A DNA stretch of 64,000 nucleotides from contig NC_087071.1 in NCBI RefSeq assembly GCF_963678635.1, positions 10,617,088 through 10,681,087 of the forward strand, read 5' to 3'. The translations under genes and the position numbers were made by a program. Positions 30,561 to 44,700 of the stretch are shown in pieces. A model generated the notes under the pieces. It had not been told where the DNA came from. It made no database searches and was given only the letters and a program-made list of their open reading frames with translations. Numbering within the stretch: the first letter of the stretch is position 1; every line of letters begins with the position of its first letter. Origin of the DNA: Symsagittifera roscoffensis (taxonomy: Eukaryota > Xenacoelomorpha > Acoela > Convolutidae).

Positions 30561-32810
30561 GCATAAAGTCTCTTAAATAATTCAGAAACTAACGGAACAA
30601 GAAAAAACGAAAAACTGAAAGTACTAGGAAAGTTTCAGGACTTTTTTCAAAAAAGTTGTCGTTGTCTGCTATAGAGAGATCCAAGAATTTTTGGTTTAAA
30701 TCGTTCAATTACATCGTTCAATTACAAGAATTAAATCGTTTAAAAACATCAATTTGCAGATGTTTTTAAAGTTATATAGGTAGGATGGTAAGGTATAAGG
30801 TATTTATAATTAGCTACAACCATCTCTCGAGCCTGAAAATGTGTTTTGCAAATTGCTTGCTTCTTTTTCATATGCATATGAACAAGACTTTCTTTCCACA
30901 AAATTTTGCACAATAATTTCACTCAATTAAACGATTTTTTTTTGCAGAAAACACTTCAAACTAAAGGCAAAGATCTTTTATTGAGCAATATTTACGGATT
31001 CTGAACATGACTTAGACATTCTCAAATATCAAATTGTTTGTTTGTTAATCCGTGTGCCAAAACGCCGTACTGGACACGAGGTTACGCATAGTTTTCATAT
31101 ATTTGGACACAATGTATGGTTGACAAGTTTTTCCTCAATTTAAAAAAAAAATATGCCCGAAAAATATGGTTCCCACCCAAAAAAGTGATATGCTCTGATA
31201 AATTCAAAATTTTGTCCACGATCAACCCATGGGTACCATTTTTTTGCGCTAAAATAAAACAGTGATTATTTTCACTTGCGATCTTTTTCTGGTTACTATT
31301 GCTTACTATTGTTTTTTTTGGTAGTTTGGTTACGGTTGTTTTTTTTGTTTCTCTTTTGTTTTAGTTTTATCTCTGTTTGATGTAGGCTTTTATTGATTAA
31401 CCAATTTACATCTGTCTTCACTATTTTTGGTGGTGTTCCTTCAACGAGTTTTTAACTTTCTTATACTAATCGCACTATCATCCTCTTAAAAAAGAATTTC
31501 AAGGTTCTCCTAACGAATACTTTATGATAAATAAATTTTTGGAGGAATTGCTGCCCTAGAACTGAGATCTCGGAATCAGTAATAATCAAATCAGACTAGT
31601 AATGGTTACTGCGATTAGTTTCAATTAATTGCTGTATCGGACATCTCATTACATACGCATCATATTTAGAAATCGAGATATTAGGATCTACTTTGTCAAA
31701 CGCTTTCTTAGGGTGTACAAAGATACACTGAGTCTATACTGATTGATGGTGAAAATATATTCCTAATCACTTCTAGTAACAAAACTATTGCATCAATTTT
31801 TCCATCCACCACCGTTACAAAAGCAGTTCTGATCATTTAAAAAAAATTAAACATAAAAGCAATTTCAATTCCTTTTATACATGGGTTTTTTCTATCTTTT
31901 AATTCGATGAATCATAAAAAACTTAGTCTTGATACAATGCCAGAAGTCATGCTGTTTTCGAATAAATCGACGAATCATAAAAGCTTTATTCTTTACACAA
32001 TGCGAGAAATCATGCTGTTTTCGAATAAATCGACGAATCAGAAAAGCTTTAGTCTTTACACAAAGCGAGAAATCTTGTTTTTTAAAATAATTGGTAAACA
32101 CTTTTAATTGAAATCATTCCGAAAAAAATGTGTAAAAGTGGGTACTATAGGTCATTTAATCTGTTTTAAGAAAAAAATTGATTCTTTTTTAGAAATCAAG
32201 ACTAAACTAAGTTTTAGTCGAACCCAACAGTTCCCACTCGCTTAGTGGTTTGAGGTACATTGGCTGAATCTGTTGATCTCATCTGGTCTTCTCAACGCTG
32301 AAAAGGCTAGTAGGTTTGTCCCTTTTTGTCGATAAAAATTCATCTAAGCTTTTCAGTTGATCAATCGACAGTTACGCATTGTTTTACTTTTTTTGTCTTT
32401 TGACTTCGATCAGTGTTTTAGGACACTGTCCACTATCCGAATTGAATATTTTTTCTTTGTTTTTCTCATAAAAATCAAAATCAAAATTTGCATTGTGTTT
32501 TGTACTTCGTTTTGTTCTCGGTGCTTGCAGTGAAATTAAAAACTTGTTGCAATTTGTTTTTTTTTTTGGCCGCTGCAATTTTATTTGAATATCCACCCAG
32601 ACTTTTTTCTTCTTGTCGTCTTCAGGTATGTTTGTTTGGTAAAAATTGGTTTGAGGTTTGGACAGAACTTTTTGAATTCTTTGATATTGTCAAGGATATC
32701 AAACTCGATGGTCGGTGTATTGAAATGTCTTTAATTTTTTTCTCTTTTAAATTGAAATTTTTCAATATCAGTCAGTTTCTCGTTAATTGTGTTGTAACTA
32801 CTTTATAGCC
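30561..32810 (-). mobile_element. LINE remnant B (diverged sister of A)
   Basis: The block order matches remnant A: a KKAFDKVDP-like motif A at 31681-31710, a DQNCFCNGGG-like counterpart of QFGFR near 31815-31835, and upstream frames (32596-32384, FYEKNKEKIFNSDSGQCPKT) typical of the linker between endonuclease and reverse transcriptase. Matching non-coding words flank both (ACCGTACTGAATAG / GCCGTACTGGACAC). It is more decayed than A and contains a 63-bp triplication. Confidence 0.5.
31905..32088. repeat. 63-bp tandem triplication in LINE remnant B
   Basis: CGATGAATCATAAAAAACTT at 31905, CGACGAATCATAAAAGCTTT at 31968 and CGACGAATCAGAAAAGCTTT at 32031 start three units that share GTCATGCTGTTTTCGAATAAAT-type content. 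The single-copy counterpart in remnant A lies near 30219-30260. Confidence 0.85.
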
Positions 32811-33063
32811 CTTGTTACTGAGTACGCGTGAATCTGAAGTTTTTAAAAAAGAGTCATTTTGACTTTTATTTACAGTTTTACTTAACACTGTTTGAGTTTG
32901 ATTTGATTCTTCTCTAGCAAAAATTCAACATGTCAAATTCTTTTGTTTTGTAAATCGACCAAAATAACTTTGCGACACAATTTTTTTTTCCAAAACAACT
33001 GAAAAACTTTTTTCTGTTAACCTTTCCGCACTGCAAGCGATCTTTTGAAATTGCGCAGTTTTT

Positions 33064-33740
33064 TTGCTTTTTTTAGGAACGTTTCGACCAAAAAATAAGT
33101 TTTATTTTGAGGCGCACGTTCCCTTAATAGTAAATATCTATTTTGTTGGAGAAAAACAAACAATAGTTTTTGCTCTTTTACGTAATTCGAAACAATTGGT
33201 AGGAGAATGTCAGGTCTTTCGACCTGTTTTTAGTCCATTACAGCGATCAATAGTTTTGAGTAATAAAAAGGATTTATTAAGAAAAAACACACAATGACTG
33301 ATTCAAACATGGTAGACTTACACGAAACAATGTGTTAGTCTTGACTCATGATACTTTCGACTAAATTTCAAGGGAAAAAAATCTCGTTAAAGTTTTACCA
33401 CCACTATAAGGAAAGAATTTTAACTATTTATCTTAAAATTACCAATTATAAGCCACTTGACTACCAAAACGGGTTTTAAAAAAATATTTTGTTCAACAAG
33501 GTACTAACTGAGAAATTTTTATTATACACTTTGAGCTGCTGTTTATCTGTTTATCTTTTTATTAATGAGATTTTGGTTCTTGTTTTCATCAAAGTTAAGA
33601 ATGCATTAAACAGCCTTCTTTGCTTTCTTATTCGGGTTTTGAGCAATTCAACAATTTGTTACTGTATCTGTCAAATCTATTTTGAGGACTATTATTATAT
33701 TTTCTTAACCAACTGACTTTTGTAATTCAGTTTTGATCAT
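33064..33740. other. No recognisable gene between LINE remnants
   Basis: AT-rich DNA. Open frames at 33064 and 33489 are hydrophobic and motif-free. Confidence 0.45.
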
Positions 33741-33839
33741 TGCCGATTTAAAATCATGATGATGTATGTCACCTCGGAAAACTTATACTAAAAGGCTAAT
33801 TAGCTGTTTAGACGATTTTTTGTCAGCAGTTTTCGCTGT

Positions 33840-34345
33840 CATCATTTCTCAGACACACTGATAACTTTTTTTAAAATATAAGCAAAGTCTCAATAGGAAG
33901 CGCTGGTTTTTTCTAATTCTTCAAAGAAATTTTTGTTGAATTTGCCGTGTGTAAGTGCTCCAAAATCAAAAGCAGGCATAGATAAGTATTGGAATATCAA
34001 GTAATTGTATCCTTGTTAAAAATTATCTCAAGGTATACAGAATTGCAGCGCTTTTAGCAAATTTTTTTCCTGTTTTATTTGATTTTTTTATTCTCAGAAT
34101 TTTCCGTACACATTGTGACTCATCTTCACTGTCAAGCTTTTTCGGATCTGAGCATGCTCTCCATAGGCAGCGCTGATTGTTCGCTAAGTCTTCAACAACT
34201 TTTTTGTTGTCTGTGCCGTACATAAGTGCCCAAACTCAAAAACAGGTGTAGATGGGTGATGTAAAACGTTTTCTTGTATTGAAGTAAATGTTTTCTTGTT
34301 AAAGATTTTCTCAGTGTATAGAGAATTGCAGCGCTTTCACTTAAC
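33840..34345. repeat. Diverged tandem repeat (about 300-bp unit) at the LINE C tail
   Basis: Two neighbouring segments share AGGAAGCGCTGGTTTTTTCT / AGGCAGCGCTGATTGTTCGC, TGCCGTGTGTAAGTGCTC / TGCCGTACATAAGTGCCC, and GTATACAGAATTGCAGCGCT / GTATAGAGAATTGCAGCGCT. They are too diverged to be recent. Confidence 0.65.
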
Positions 34346-36700
34346 TTTCTCCTTATATGTACAACTTGCTCTTTGACATTTTATTTGCTGTCAAAAACCA
34401 AGCAAAATAGATATACGGAGAAAAATGATCTGATATAGTTTTTTTTTTAAATTGGCTTTGCTAGTTGGAATTTTGTTGAAAAAAATTAACAATTATGATT
34501 TTACCGTTATATTTAGTCATTTTATTAGTCGTGAACCAATCATCTAAATTTTTGAAACCGTGCTTAAATTTTGAGTGTGACTATTTTCGAATGTTTCCTG
34601 TTACAGCAGATCAATTTACTTGCAATTTGATCACAAGTATCCTTATATAGACTACGAAAAGGGCGAGGTCGAGCACAGAACCTTGTGACACTCCGATTTC
34701 AGATATGGTACTAATAGCACAAAATTAGAGTCTGATGTCTTTCACCTAAGTATGTTATAATTATTTTTTGCATTGGTCCGCTTATTCCATGGTTGAAACA
34801 TTTTGTTGACAGCACCTTAGGTGGAGTTGTGTCAAACGCTTCTGTTCAGTCAATGAAGATACTGTATGTCTGCTTTTTTCCGTTTTCTTTTTCTGTTTCT
34901 TGCTAATGAAAAATATCGATTGCATTGTACTTGGTTTTTTTTTCCTGACAAGCGTTTTGTACGTTTGAAAAGACTAGATTCTTTTCCAGAGAAACAATCA
35001 ATTTTTTGAATACTTTTTAAATAACACTTTGCATAGAGTTTGCAACAATAATATGGGACGATAGTTGTATCTGCTTTGACCAATTGTTTCTGTGCAACAG
35101 ATATACTTTTGTATTTTTCACACCAGATGGGAAACCATTTTCCAAATTAGTCATAATGATCAATAACGTCAGATACCAGTAATGTATTTTTGAAATTATC
35201 AAGAAAAACTTTTAATAACATAAAATTCTACCAGTAGATTGGTTTTTAGATTTGAAATTACTTTAATCACTTCGCTGACATTTGTTTGAGACGGAATATT
35301 GTCCGAACACAATTTGGACTAGTTTAACCACTGTCACTATAAATTATTTGATCTTCAGTCATTTTGTCTTCCAATGTTGTGAAGTATTTGCTCAATTGGT
35401 TCGCAGATAGACTTAGACTGTTCAATTGATTGATTTGCAGCTTAGTTTTTTCAGGCCTTCATCTTTTTGTAAAATTTATTTTGCTGCTGGGTTGATTGTT
35501 TTCTGGTTTTGCAAAAAGTCCGTTTTCGTGATAGAATTGGAGATTTGACTTAAGTTGATTGAATTCTTTAAGCTCGTTAAGCATTATCATTTGGTTCAAT
35601 TTTCAGTTTAGGCACAGTGTTTGCTTTTTTCTTGATATCCTGATCAATTCATGATTTGATATTGCTCTCCTTCAAATTATCGTTCTCAATGTATCGTTTT
35701 TTAAAAAATGTGCAAAAAGCTTGATCTCTTTCCAAAACTTGTATTTTTTTTTCAATTATTTGCAACTAAATCAGCAACCAAAATGGCTAAATCAATTTGT
35801 TTCCGTTTGAAATAAAATTTCCAGTTTTGTAAAAATGTTTCCTGTGTTCAATAAATCTCGTTTTCCCCATTTTCCCAATTTCTTTTCCCTAACGAGTAAT
35901 TATTGTTTTGTGGTCACTTATTTCAGATCAGTAAATTGAAGAAGCAATTTGATAGTTTGCAAAGACTAAGTCAATACATGTAGCGGAACATTTCAGTTCA
36001 CTGGTAATCATAGGCTCTCTGGGGTACGACATAACAAATTTGTGTAGTATCTGAATAAGTTTATGTTTTCATTTTCGCATAAATCTCCACAAATGAAACT
36101 TTGTCAATTGGTTTAAGTTTCACAGCCAAAAATTGCATAGTTAATTTTCTGAAAAAGATGTTTATTTGATCGTTTGGACTCCTGTACAAAACCGCGTTCA
36201 AATTTCTACCCTTTTTCAGAGCCTCTTTTAAGTCTTGTCTTGACTGTTAACATCTGAGATTGAGCAGTTTCAAGATTCCTGAATAGATTGTATTTAATCC
36301 CTTTTTTGACATGAAGCGCTGTTCCTCCTTTGCTTTCTCTGTTGCATGAAAATATGTCTTGATACATTTCTAGTTTGAAAACACCCTTCGCTGAGTTTTT
36401 CTTTAATCATGTTTCTGAAAGCTCTAAAAAATCAGGTTGAGCTACAGTTTTGAGCTCTAATTTAAAGAAAAATTTTCTGCGCATCTTCTCATGTTCTGTA
36501 ACCAAGTCCTTGGTTTATTTTCCGTTTTCATAGAGTAAATTTTTGTGCCCTGTGTTTTGTGTCTTGAAAAGCTTTGTGAATTTGTAATCTATTTGAGCGT
36601 ACGTTCCTCAATTACCAATGTATAACTTGAGATCAGTTTAACTTTCTATAAAAAGGGATTGTTACTCTATTTGTGTCATCTTTGTTTCATGTAAATCTAC
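34346..36700 (-). mobile_element. LINE remnant C (endonuclease plus reverse transcriptase, jockey-like)
   Basis: Minus-strand fragments appear in proper order. Near 35930-35985 comes CIDLVFANYQIASSI, then SDHKTIITR at about 35900: the C-terminal blocks of the APE-type endonuclease. Then an FPSGVKNTKVYLLHRNN finger block (about 35130), KVFKKLIVSLEKN with NVQNACQEKK (about 35000), motif A IFID-TEAFDTT (34828-34860, with a stop inside), motif B GVSQGSVLD (34669-34695), and the WFTTNKMT block near 34515. Motif C (YADD) is not visible. It is heavily decayed. Confidence 0.68.
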
Positions 36701-38720
36701 CTCATAATAAGTATAGTTTGGCGAATGAAGAAAAGTTCGATTTTTTGGATCAGTCGGACTAGAAACGAGATCGTAAAATAGTACCAAAGGTGGACCCTTT
36801 AGATAGCCAGGGGCTCTACTAACCATGCTACTGACTATCATTAAGGAAGATCTGTAAAATTTAACTCACAGAAAGCCAAAAACCACCCAAGCGTGATCGC
36901 CAAAACCGCATCTGCTTGAAGTATTCTTTTGAGTTTCAACCATTAAGACTTTAAACAAGACTACTTGTTTCAAAGCAAAACCTAAACAATTTTAACAAAG
37001 TGATGTATTTCACGTGAAGTAATGCATTGATAAGACCAACTAAATTGACAATTAAATAAATTTATGAATGATTTCAGAGACGCACGTTGATTTGCCTTGC
37101 CATTTATCTGACACCAAAACTAAACAAATCAAATTGTCGCCGCGAATTTTGTTTTACAAATATTATAAAAAAATATTAAAAACAAAATCGGAAAAGCACT
37201 TTTTCTGGTTTTCAACTCCATGTTTTTCGAAGCAGAAAAATCGATCACAGTCAAAACAAAGATAGAGCTGTTTTTCTTGTACAATTTGGCACCATTTCCA
37301 CGGATCAACTACACCAAAATAAATTTAACAAACCTTTTGAAAAAATTTATAAGAACGCAATAGAAACTGTCTCCCTATATGAGCTATTTGATTGATTTTG
37401 AAAAATAGAGAATGGTAGTCAAAAAATTGAACTATCCATTCTAAAATTTGAAGAAAACATTCAAAGCAGGTGTGTTTTTTTTGCACAGCTGGGAACAAAC
37501 GCAGCCGATAAAAAAACTAGAGAGTTTTTCTCGTCGAGAAAGACGAGAATTCGAAAAATTACCATTTTGTTCGAGTGAGTTGAAACATTTTTAGGCGGGT
37601 TCGAAAAAATAAACTTTTAAAAAATGTCGGTCTAGAAACATATCGACTTTTGTTTCAGAAAGTTGAAGCATATCAGAACTGGGATGAACTAAGTTGTGCT
37701 TTTTTATTGGGCCGAGGTTCTCAATTTATACCTCGACATTTTTATAAATAAAAAAGGATACTGTTTTAAAAAAGCCAGAGTCGAAATTTCAAGTCGATTG
37801 GACATCAATTTCATGGAGAATCAGAAGCCAATATTTCAAGTCAAAATGTGTCTCAAACTGTCATAAAGTTTGGTCGGCCACAAGAATAAATCTGTTTTGC
37901 GAGACCTGTAAACACAGATTATTTAAGGCCAGAAAATTGTTTTGCTGTCAAAGTCATTTTAAAATTTAAATTTGGCAGACTAACTGGTCCTACTAATTTC
38001 GAGCACTTATAGTAATTTGATTGATGGAAAAATGTTTATCAAGCAACTTCATAGTTTTGAAACTTTATTCATGCGATTTCCTTACACTTTTTGTGATTAA
38101 ATGCACGAATTTTTTAAATTTAACTCCTGTTTTTGTGAGAAAAAGCTGTTTTTATAGAGTTGCATTAAATGGAAAAATTCATTGATTGTGGTTTTCATTT
38201 TTGTTATTATTTGTTTTTAATTTTTGTCTATGAAGTTGCATGAGAACATTTTTTCCATTTTGTGAAATTATTTGACAATCTTTTTTGTCTACTCGGGTCT
38301 TCCGTCAATTTTTCTTCGAAGGTCAGTAGAAAAAATAGAACGCTGTAGAATTGATTGTCGAAAACACAAAATTTGTCACCTTTTTTATACTCTAAGGCGG
38401 ATCTTTCTACACTTTAGCAGATTGGTTCAATTTTTCTCCGCATTTTTCAAAGTTTTTGTCAACTTTATTTTAAACTCAATCTAATTGATTTTTCGAGCGC
38501 TACTAAAACACAAAAACATTAACAAACTAATTGAAGGAAAAATCATGCCCCGAAGAATACTTTTGAGATAGCCTCCTGCAATCTACACCATTCGGTTTTT
38601 TGGAAAAAAAAATCGGCCAAACATAGCATTTTTCTTGCGCGTCAGATAAAATGTTAAATGAAGAAGAGTTAGTTCAAATTTACACTTTATGGCAATTCAA
38701 ATAACTTTTGATGGGAAAAT
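36701..38720. other. No recognisable gene
   Basis: AT-rich intergenic DNA. Frames at 37068 and 38272 are short and motif-free. It lies downstream of the glycosyltransferase-like gene's 3' end. Confidence 0.5.
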
Positions 38721-38722
38721 TT

Positions 38723-38728
38723 TTTTAT
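38723..38728 (-). promoter_or_regulatory. Poly(A) signal AATAAA overlapping the stop codon
   Basis: The last codons are CAA TAA, and the following A run makes AATAAA across the stop (38727-38725). If used, cleavage would give a very short 3' UTR. Confidence 0.4.
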
Positions 38729-41700
38729 TGAGTTTTATGTGCTGCATTCGATGCAGCTATTTCTGTCAACAGCTCTCTGAAAGCTGCAACCGACTGTTGT
38801 CTGGGATTAGCTCTCTGCACGACTGCCGTAGTCTGGTCGTATGGGGCGTCCTCCTCCGGGTGATAGGGGAGCCTCACAGAATAGCCGCACGAAGTCATCA
38901 GATCCTGGTCAACATCTGCGCTTGTAGCTTTCTTCTTGGAGAAGCCTATCATTGCTTCACTGCAGCTTATTTGTTTGGCTGATAGATGCTCCTTAGCTTC
39001 TAGTAAAAACTGAAGTTTTTCTTTGTAACCATACTCTCGATCTTCGTCATAAAGCAGCCCTTTGTGCTTGTGAAGAAACCAAATATTTGGTCGCTCAAAC
39101 AAAAATCTCCGATGCACAGCAACTGTGCATTCCTCCAGACCCGAAACATAGGAAAAAGTTGTCGGTAATTTAGCGACTTGGAAAACTCGATTTTAAACCA
39201 AAGTCGGATAAGAGGAACAAAGTGAAAAATTTGAGAATTTTCCTCCGCTCTTTTCAATGCTTTGTCCAAAGACTGTATGCCTTCCTGGCTCATAATTTGA
39301 GCCCCGTCTAGGTTTAGAGCCCACTCGACGCCCTCTTCGAGACTTTTTTTCAGCCCAATGTTACGAGCTCTGTCGTTGTTTAGTGTTTCTTTGATAACAT
39401 CACTCGCGTTGCTCGAGCTTGACAGAGGAACTATATGATAATTATCTTTTTTTGACTCGATCAGTTCCACCAATCGTTGTTCGGTGGTTTTGTTCGCAAA
39501 ACAGTAGAGCACCCATAATCGCCTAATCATACAAACAAAAATTGATTTCAAAATTTGACGATATATATTTTGTACAATCTAAAAAGTGAGTTTCATCGGA
39601 AAGAGACAGTTCTACTCAAGTTCTGTGCAACTCAAAGTAACTCAAGTAGTGTAAGTAAGTTTGCGTAAGTTTGCATTAAAAAGCGTAAGTTTGCATTGTA
39701 TTGCTACCGTTATTGTGTAGATTCGAAGCATGTTTATCTGGCTGCGGTTGAGCAGTGAACTGGTTTCTGGTTATTTTTCACGGTTTGACCAAAATTTCTT
39801 ATGCTAAAATGTTCACTTATGTAAAAATGCTTATCATACAATTCCATATATTCCTTCAGCGCCAATACATATTAACTTAAGAGGAGCCGAACTTTGATGT
39901 ACCGTGTTTTAGTACGTTTGAGAAGTCAATTTGCAAAATTTTTAGCACTTTTCTGAGAAATTTTTCTCGTTCCTCTGATTTTGTGGTCAGTTAATGTAGT
40001 AGTGATTTATCCTTGTCGGAAAACTGGTTTTTCAAATGTTGTGACTCAAAGATCGCATCTGAAAAGTAATTACAGTGCAACGCACTTAGCCAAAAGGTTT
40101 TCAAAAGAATTGATCGTGTATGTTTGCTTGCAACCGGAGTACTCTGGCATGTTTACGCAATTAATTTTGGTCCTAGGAAAATTTGGTATGACTCCGAGAT
40201 AAAATAAATCTATCGGAATAAAAACGCTATGCTGAAAAAACCAGGTTTTGTTCCAATTTTCTCGGTTGCAAACCTACATTGTATTTTCAAATTCCCGACT
40301 TTTAACTCTATTTCAAAATAGAGTGGTGCAGTGTCATTATGTAATTCTAGTATTGCTCTGTTTCTATTCTCATCATTGCCTGCCAAGGTTGTCGACGACC
40401 TGTCCTTTTTATACTCAACACGGTGCTAAATCTAATCAAAGTCTTGATGGGTTTATGAAAACTGCTAGTCAAAATTATAATAATTTTTTAATATTCTGTT
40501 CCTATTATTCGACTTATACTCATTCAGAGTTGAACTCAGTCTGGCTTCTAAAGTCTTTTTGTTGGAACTTTTGGAGGTACCACATGGCGTAGCCAGTAGC
40601 TCCAGTTCTAGACAACCAGATGGGTTTAATGCAAGTACAACTGTTTTGGCCCGAGCGTAGTTCTGAACCCCCAATATCATGGTAAATTTGGATCGGTCAA
40701 ACTTAAACTTCTGAATTAAACTTTGACGATTAAACTTTGGAAACGATGTGACTTGAGAGAGTTATTGAAACGTTTTGGGACGTTCCACGATGACCGACCA
40801 CTGCGACGGGAAACAATCGAAAGTAGCGAAGCAACAATGGCGCCGGCAAAACATGTAGCTCGTGATGTAGCAGCAGTTCGGAAAACAGAGTAGGCCAACG
40901 ATAGAAGAAGAGCCTAAGCCCAAAGGGTAGCTACCGGTACCGGCGTGATTTTCCTTGAAGCTGGTCTCGACTATTTTTCTTCCGGTGATTAAGGACGCCA
41001 AAACTCTTGCTGTTCATCCACATGCTGATTTGAGCTCAACTTTTCTCGAAATTTTTTTCTCGGAGATTTTTTTCGAAAATTGCTAACTGCTTTTCATGAA
41101 AAGAAACTTTATAATTGGAAGATTCCAAATGTAAAACGCGGTCAGTTCCAAAAAGAAAAGTTTTCAGTCAATTTTCTTGTGTCTCTTGGGCCAAGTTGTC
41201 TGTGTGCCCGGTCCCCAGCTGTGAAAAAAGAAATCGTTTGAAATTTATCCACAGCAAAGATGCGATTTAAAGGAATTCAGAAAGAATTAATAATGGAGGC
41301 CAGAGCAGCTCCAGAAAAACCGTAAAACCCGCAAAAACAGCAAGAAACAGGTAAACTATCTGCAATTAGTTTCCAAAGAGCAATGGCATCTTCTTTAGGA
41401 ATTTCGAGTGCACAATGGTATTTATTCACCGGGTCGCTGTGTAATTTCAGGATGAAACATGAGCCACATTTTCGTTCCAACTAAAGAAGCTGAGAGACCG
41501 CATAAATATGCCTCAGACCAATCAAAGTTTAAACCGATAGCAAAAACTTGATTTCAGAGATAGCAAGACTTGTTTTTTCTGTAGGAACAAATTTCACTTG
41601 AATTGCAATAGGTCATGTTTGCCCAGAAAGCCACATGTTGTTGCTGCTGTAAAAAAAATTTCGCTAAAGCTTGCAACTACACTCAGGTCGGAATGTGAAT

Positions 41701-44700
41701 TGATACGAATTGATGCCGAATTTGCTTCTACAGCCGAGAAAAGATGTAATTTGATCGAGTCGGTTAGTAGGTCCAAGTTTGCAGTGGTGCTAGTGACAAG
41801 CAAATCAAGGCGCAAACGGTTGGAAAGTGCCAATGATGAAGGGTCGGTGGATAAACTGGAAAATGAAGCTAGAAGGAAGGTCAAAAGCATTCACATCAGC
41901 ATCAGATGCTCGATTACTTTCTTCAAAGCTACCCGTCAATGTTTGTCAATAGGAGAACTTCGGATTTGCTAGTTTATAGTGAAATCGATATATGTAGATT
42001 ATAATTTAACATAGATGTTTTTTAGCAATTCTGTTTCTGAAGTTTTAGTAACAAGCGTGGCCATTCCAACTCCTCTCTGCAATTGATTGGTCATTCTATT
42101 AGGTTAATAATGTTCCCAAAAACATATCTGTTTCGGTGTAGTCACAAAACCACGTCTCTGTGAGTGAAATTACTAATTGTTGCAAATCCGAATTGATAGA
42201 TTTCAATTATATTTGGTAGTGTTTTTGGTTTTGTTTGTTGAAGTTTTTGGGAATGCGAATTTTTAAAATTGTATTTAAGTTTTTTTCAAACAAAGGTGTG
42301 ATGATTTTATTTAGATAAACAGTACTCAATATTTGAGTCGAATGGAACAAATACAATGAAGACAAACATTGTCGTTGAGAGAAAAACAACTATGTCAAAT
42401 TTGTCAAAAACACTGTCCGGATGGTAGAGAAGCAACCCAAGATAACTTTTTAATTTTTTATCTGTAGTCCAATTTTTGGACGACCACGAGAGGACCAAAA
42501 CTTTATTCCAAAGCCCAGCTCTTTATCCCCATCATTTCAATGTTTTGGTAAAAAATGCAAAACGTAGAAAAATTGTCATTTTTAGATAAATTTAACTGAA
42601 TCAAAAAAGATTAAAGTTTCTTCTAAGTAAGCTGCCAGAACTTTTACTTTCAGGAGCCAAAAATAGCTGCTAAGTAGATGTTTTTTTACTGATGCATTTC
42701 CAAGCAACTAATTTAGAAAGAGGGCTTTTTTCGCAAAAGTATTTTTTTACTTCGGATAAAAAGTGGAAAAAAAAACACAAAGCCAGATCAAAAACACTAA
42801 ACAAGTAAATATATCAAAACAGTGATTTCTTGCTCAATCTAGTAATACTTAAATGCTTTTGGTTGACTTAATTTTGAATCAATTTTTGTGAGATGCAATT
42901 TCGTTTTTCAGTTTTCCCATGTATGCTCTTTCTTATAGGCAAAAAGCTTGCGTAGAGGTAGTTGATATTTCGTTGTCTCTTATTGCCTCACCGGGTTTTT
43001 ATATATTAGTAAACTTTCCCCTCTCAATTGCTCAAATATCATTGCTCATCGAAATTTTCAATCTTTGGCATATAGGCTGGATACTTATCACTTTTTTTGC
43101 ATAACACTTATACTATGCAGTTATTAGATGATGTATTATATCCTGGCTTGATGTCTCGCTTCGTAGGTTTGCTTCCAGCGGCTTCTTTCTTGTGAGCAGT
43201 CAGACCATTTTGTGGATTTTGTTTTCCAAATGTTCTTTTTTGAGCTTTGTAGACATTTGAGTGGTGTAATTCAAGGTTTCCGGATGCAAAATTTTATTGT
43301 CCGACTTTTACCTACCTAATTATCATAAGTTTTCTTTTGGCTTGCATTTGACGTATTTTAGGCAGTACCCTCCTAAATCTTATTGAAAATGGGGTTGGTG
43401 AGATTGAGCAAAGCAACAAGTTCATAGTTCGTTTTGATGACCTGGAAAATTGTTGATTCTCTATTTGAGCCTCTATGCTTGGCATTTGTTTTTAATGTAA
43501 AACATAATTGCATCAATGGGCAACTAATAATTATATTCAGAAAGTTTATATTACAATTATGCTTGAGTTTTTGATTTTGATAGATCGGATTGTCAAAAGC
43601 TATAGACAAAAAGTATAATCTGATTCTATTCTTTCTTTCTCCAGTTTAGCCGCACACTGAAGTTGAGAATAATCTAACTTTTTGCGTCTGGCAACGTCGC
43701 ATTGGAGATCAATTAAAAGCTTTTAATCTATTTGGAAATAATTACATTGCGCTCACATTCTGATAGGACGAGTTATGCTGCTCGTTGATTATCCTAAATA
43801 GGTTAAATTGGTGCTTCCCAAACCGCCGTTATTTTGCAAAAAAGTGGCAACTGAAATATTTGCGAAACTTTCAGCGCAAGACATCTGATGACAAAAATTT
43901 CCGCCAAATATTGCGAGTTGAAAATCAAAAATGATCTCAAAAGACCGAGAATGCAATTATTCCGTCACGATTTTTTCAAGAAGAAGAAAAACTTGTTCGT
44001 TTCAGGACAAAATCTCAAACCAAAACCAAAACTGAATGCTCCAACTGCCTTCAAATGTTTGACCTTTTGTTTCACTGTTTTGTTAATTTAAGGTATGCAA
44101 AAGTCATAAAACATAGATTAACAAGGCTGTAACTATGCAGAATTCATATACATCAATGATTTGAGGCAATTTCAATCAATCATTGTAAGCTAATGATGTT
44201 AAGTTAAACAACGATCTTTTTGGTTAAAGATCAAAATTCAGTTTTAGCAACATCGGTTGCACTTTGATGAAAAATTGAAGGAGAATGAAACTACCGTGCA
44301 GTTTCACAAACATTGAAGGTACACTTACGAAACAGCAATTCTACATTAATTCTACATTGACAATAATTCAGTAATCTTGACTTATCTTGCAAAAAATTGA
44401 AGCTTTGAAATTAATTGCATATGCTTTTTACGAGATATGCCGTGATTATGCTTGACCATAAAAATGTAAAAACTTAACTGCATCAGGTACAGATTTCAGC
44501 CAAAGGTATTTATATCTTAAGTTTTAATTCAGACTTTTGCGTGGGTTTTCACCAGGAAAAATTACCCGACGATATCTTTACAACAAAATTTTTCGATATA
44601 GAAAATTTCTCATTATTCACTCTGTCATACTTCGATAGCCTTCAGATTTTAAAATTTAAATAAATCTCCACGAGACTAATGGTTGGCGAGGAAAAATTCT

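Noticed and set aside
31892-32107. Two opposing ORFs over the 63-bp triplication, resembling a tandem-repeat protein
   Set aside because: A 63-bp repeat is open in several frames by its phase; the context is a dead reverse transcriptase.
41594-41972. Overlapping 124- and 98-codon ORFs as host exons
   Set aside because: There is no recognised motif on either strand and no convincing paired splice sites.
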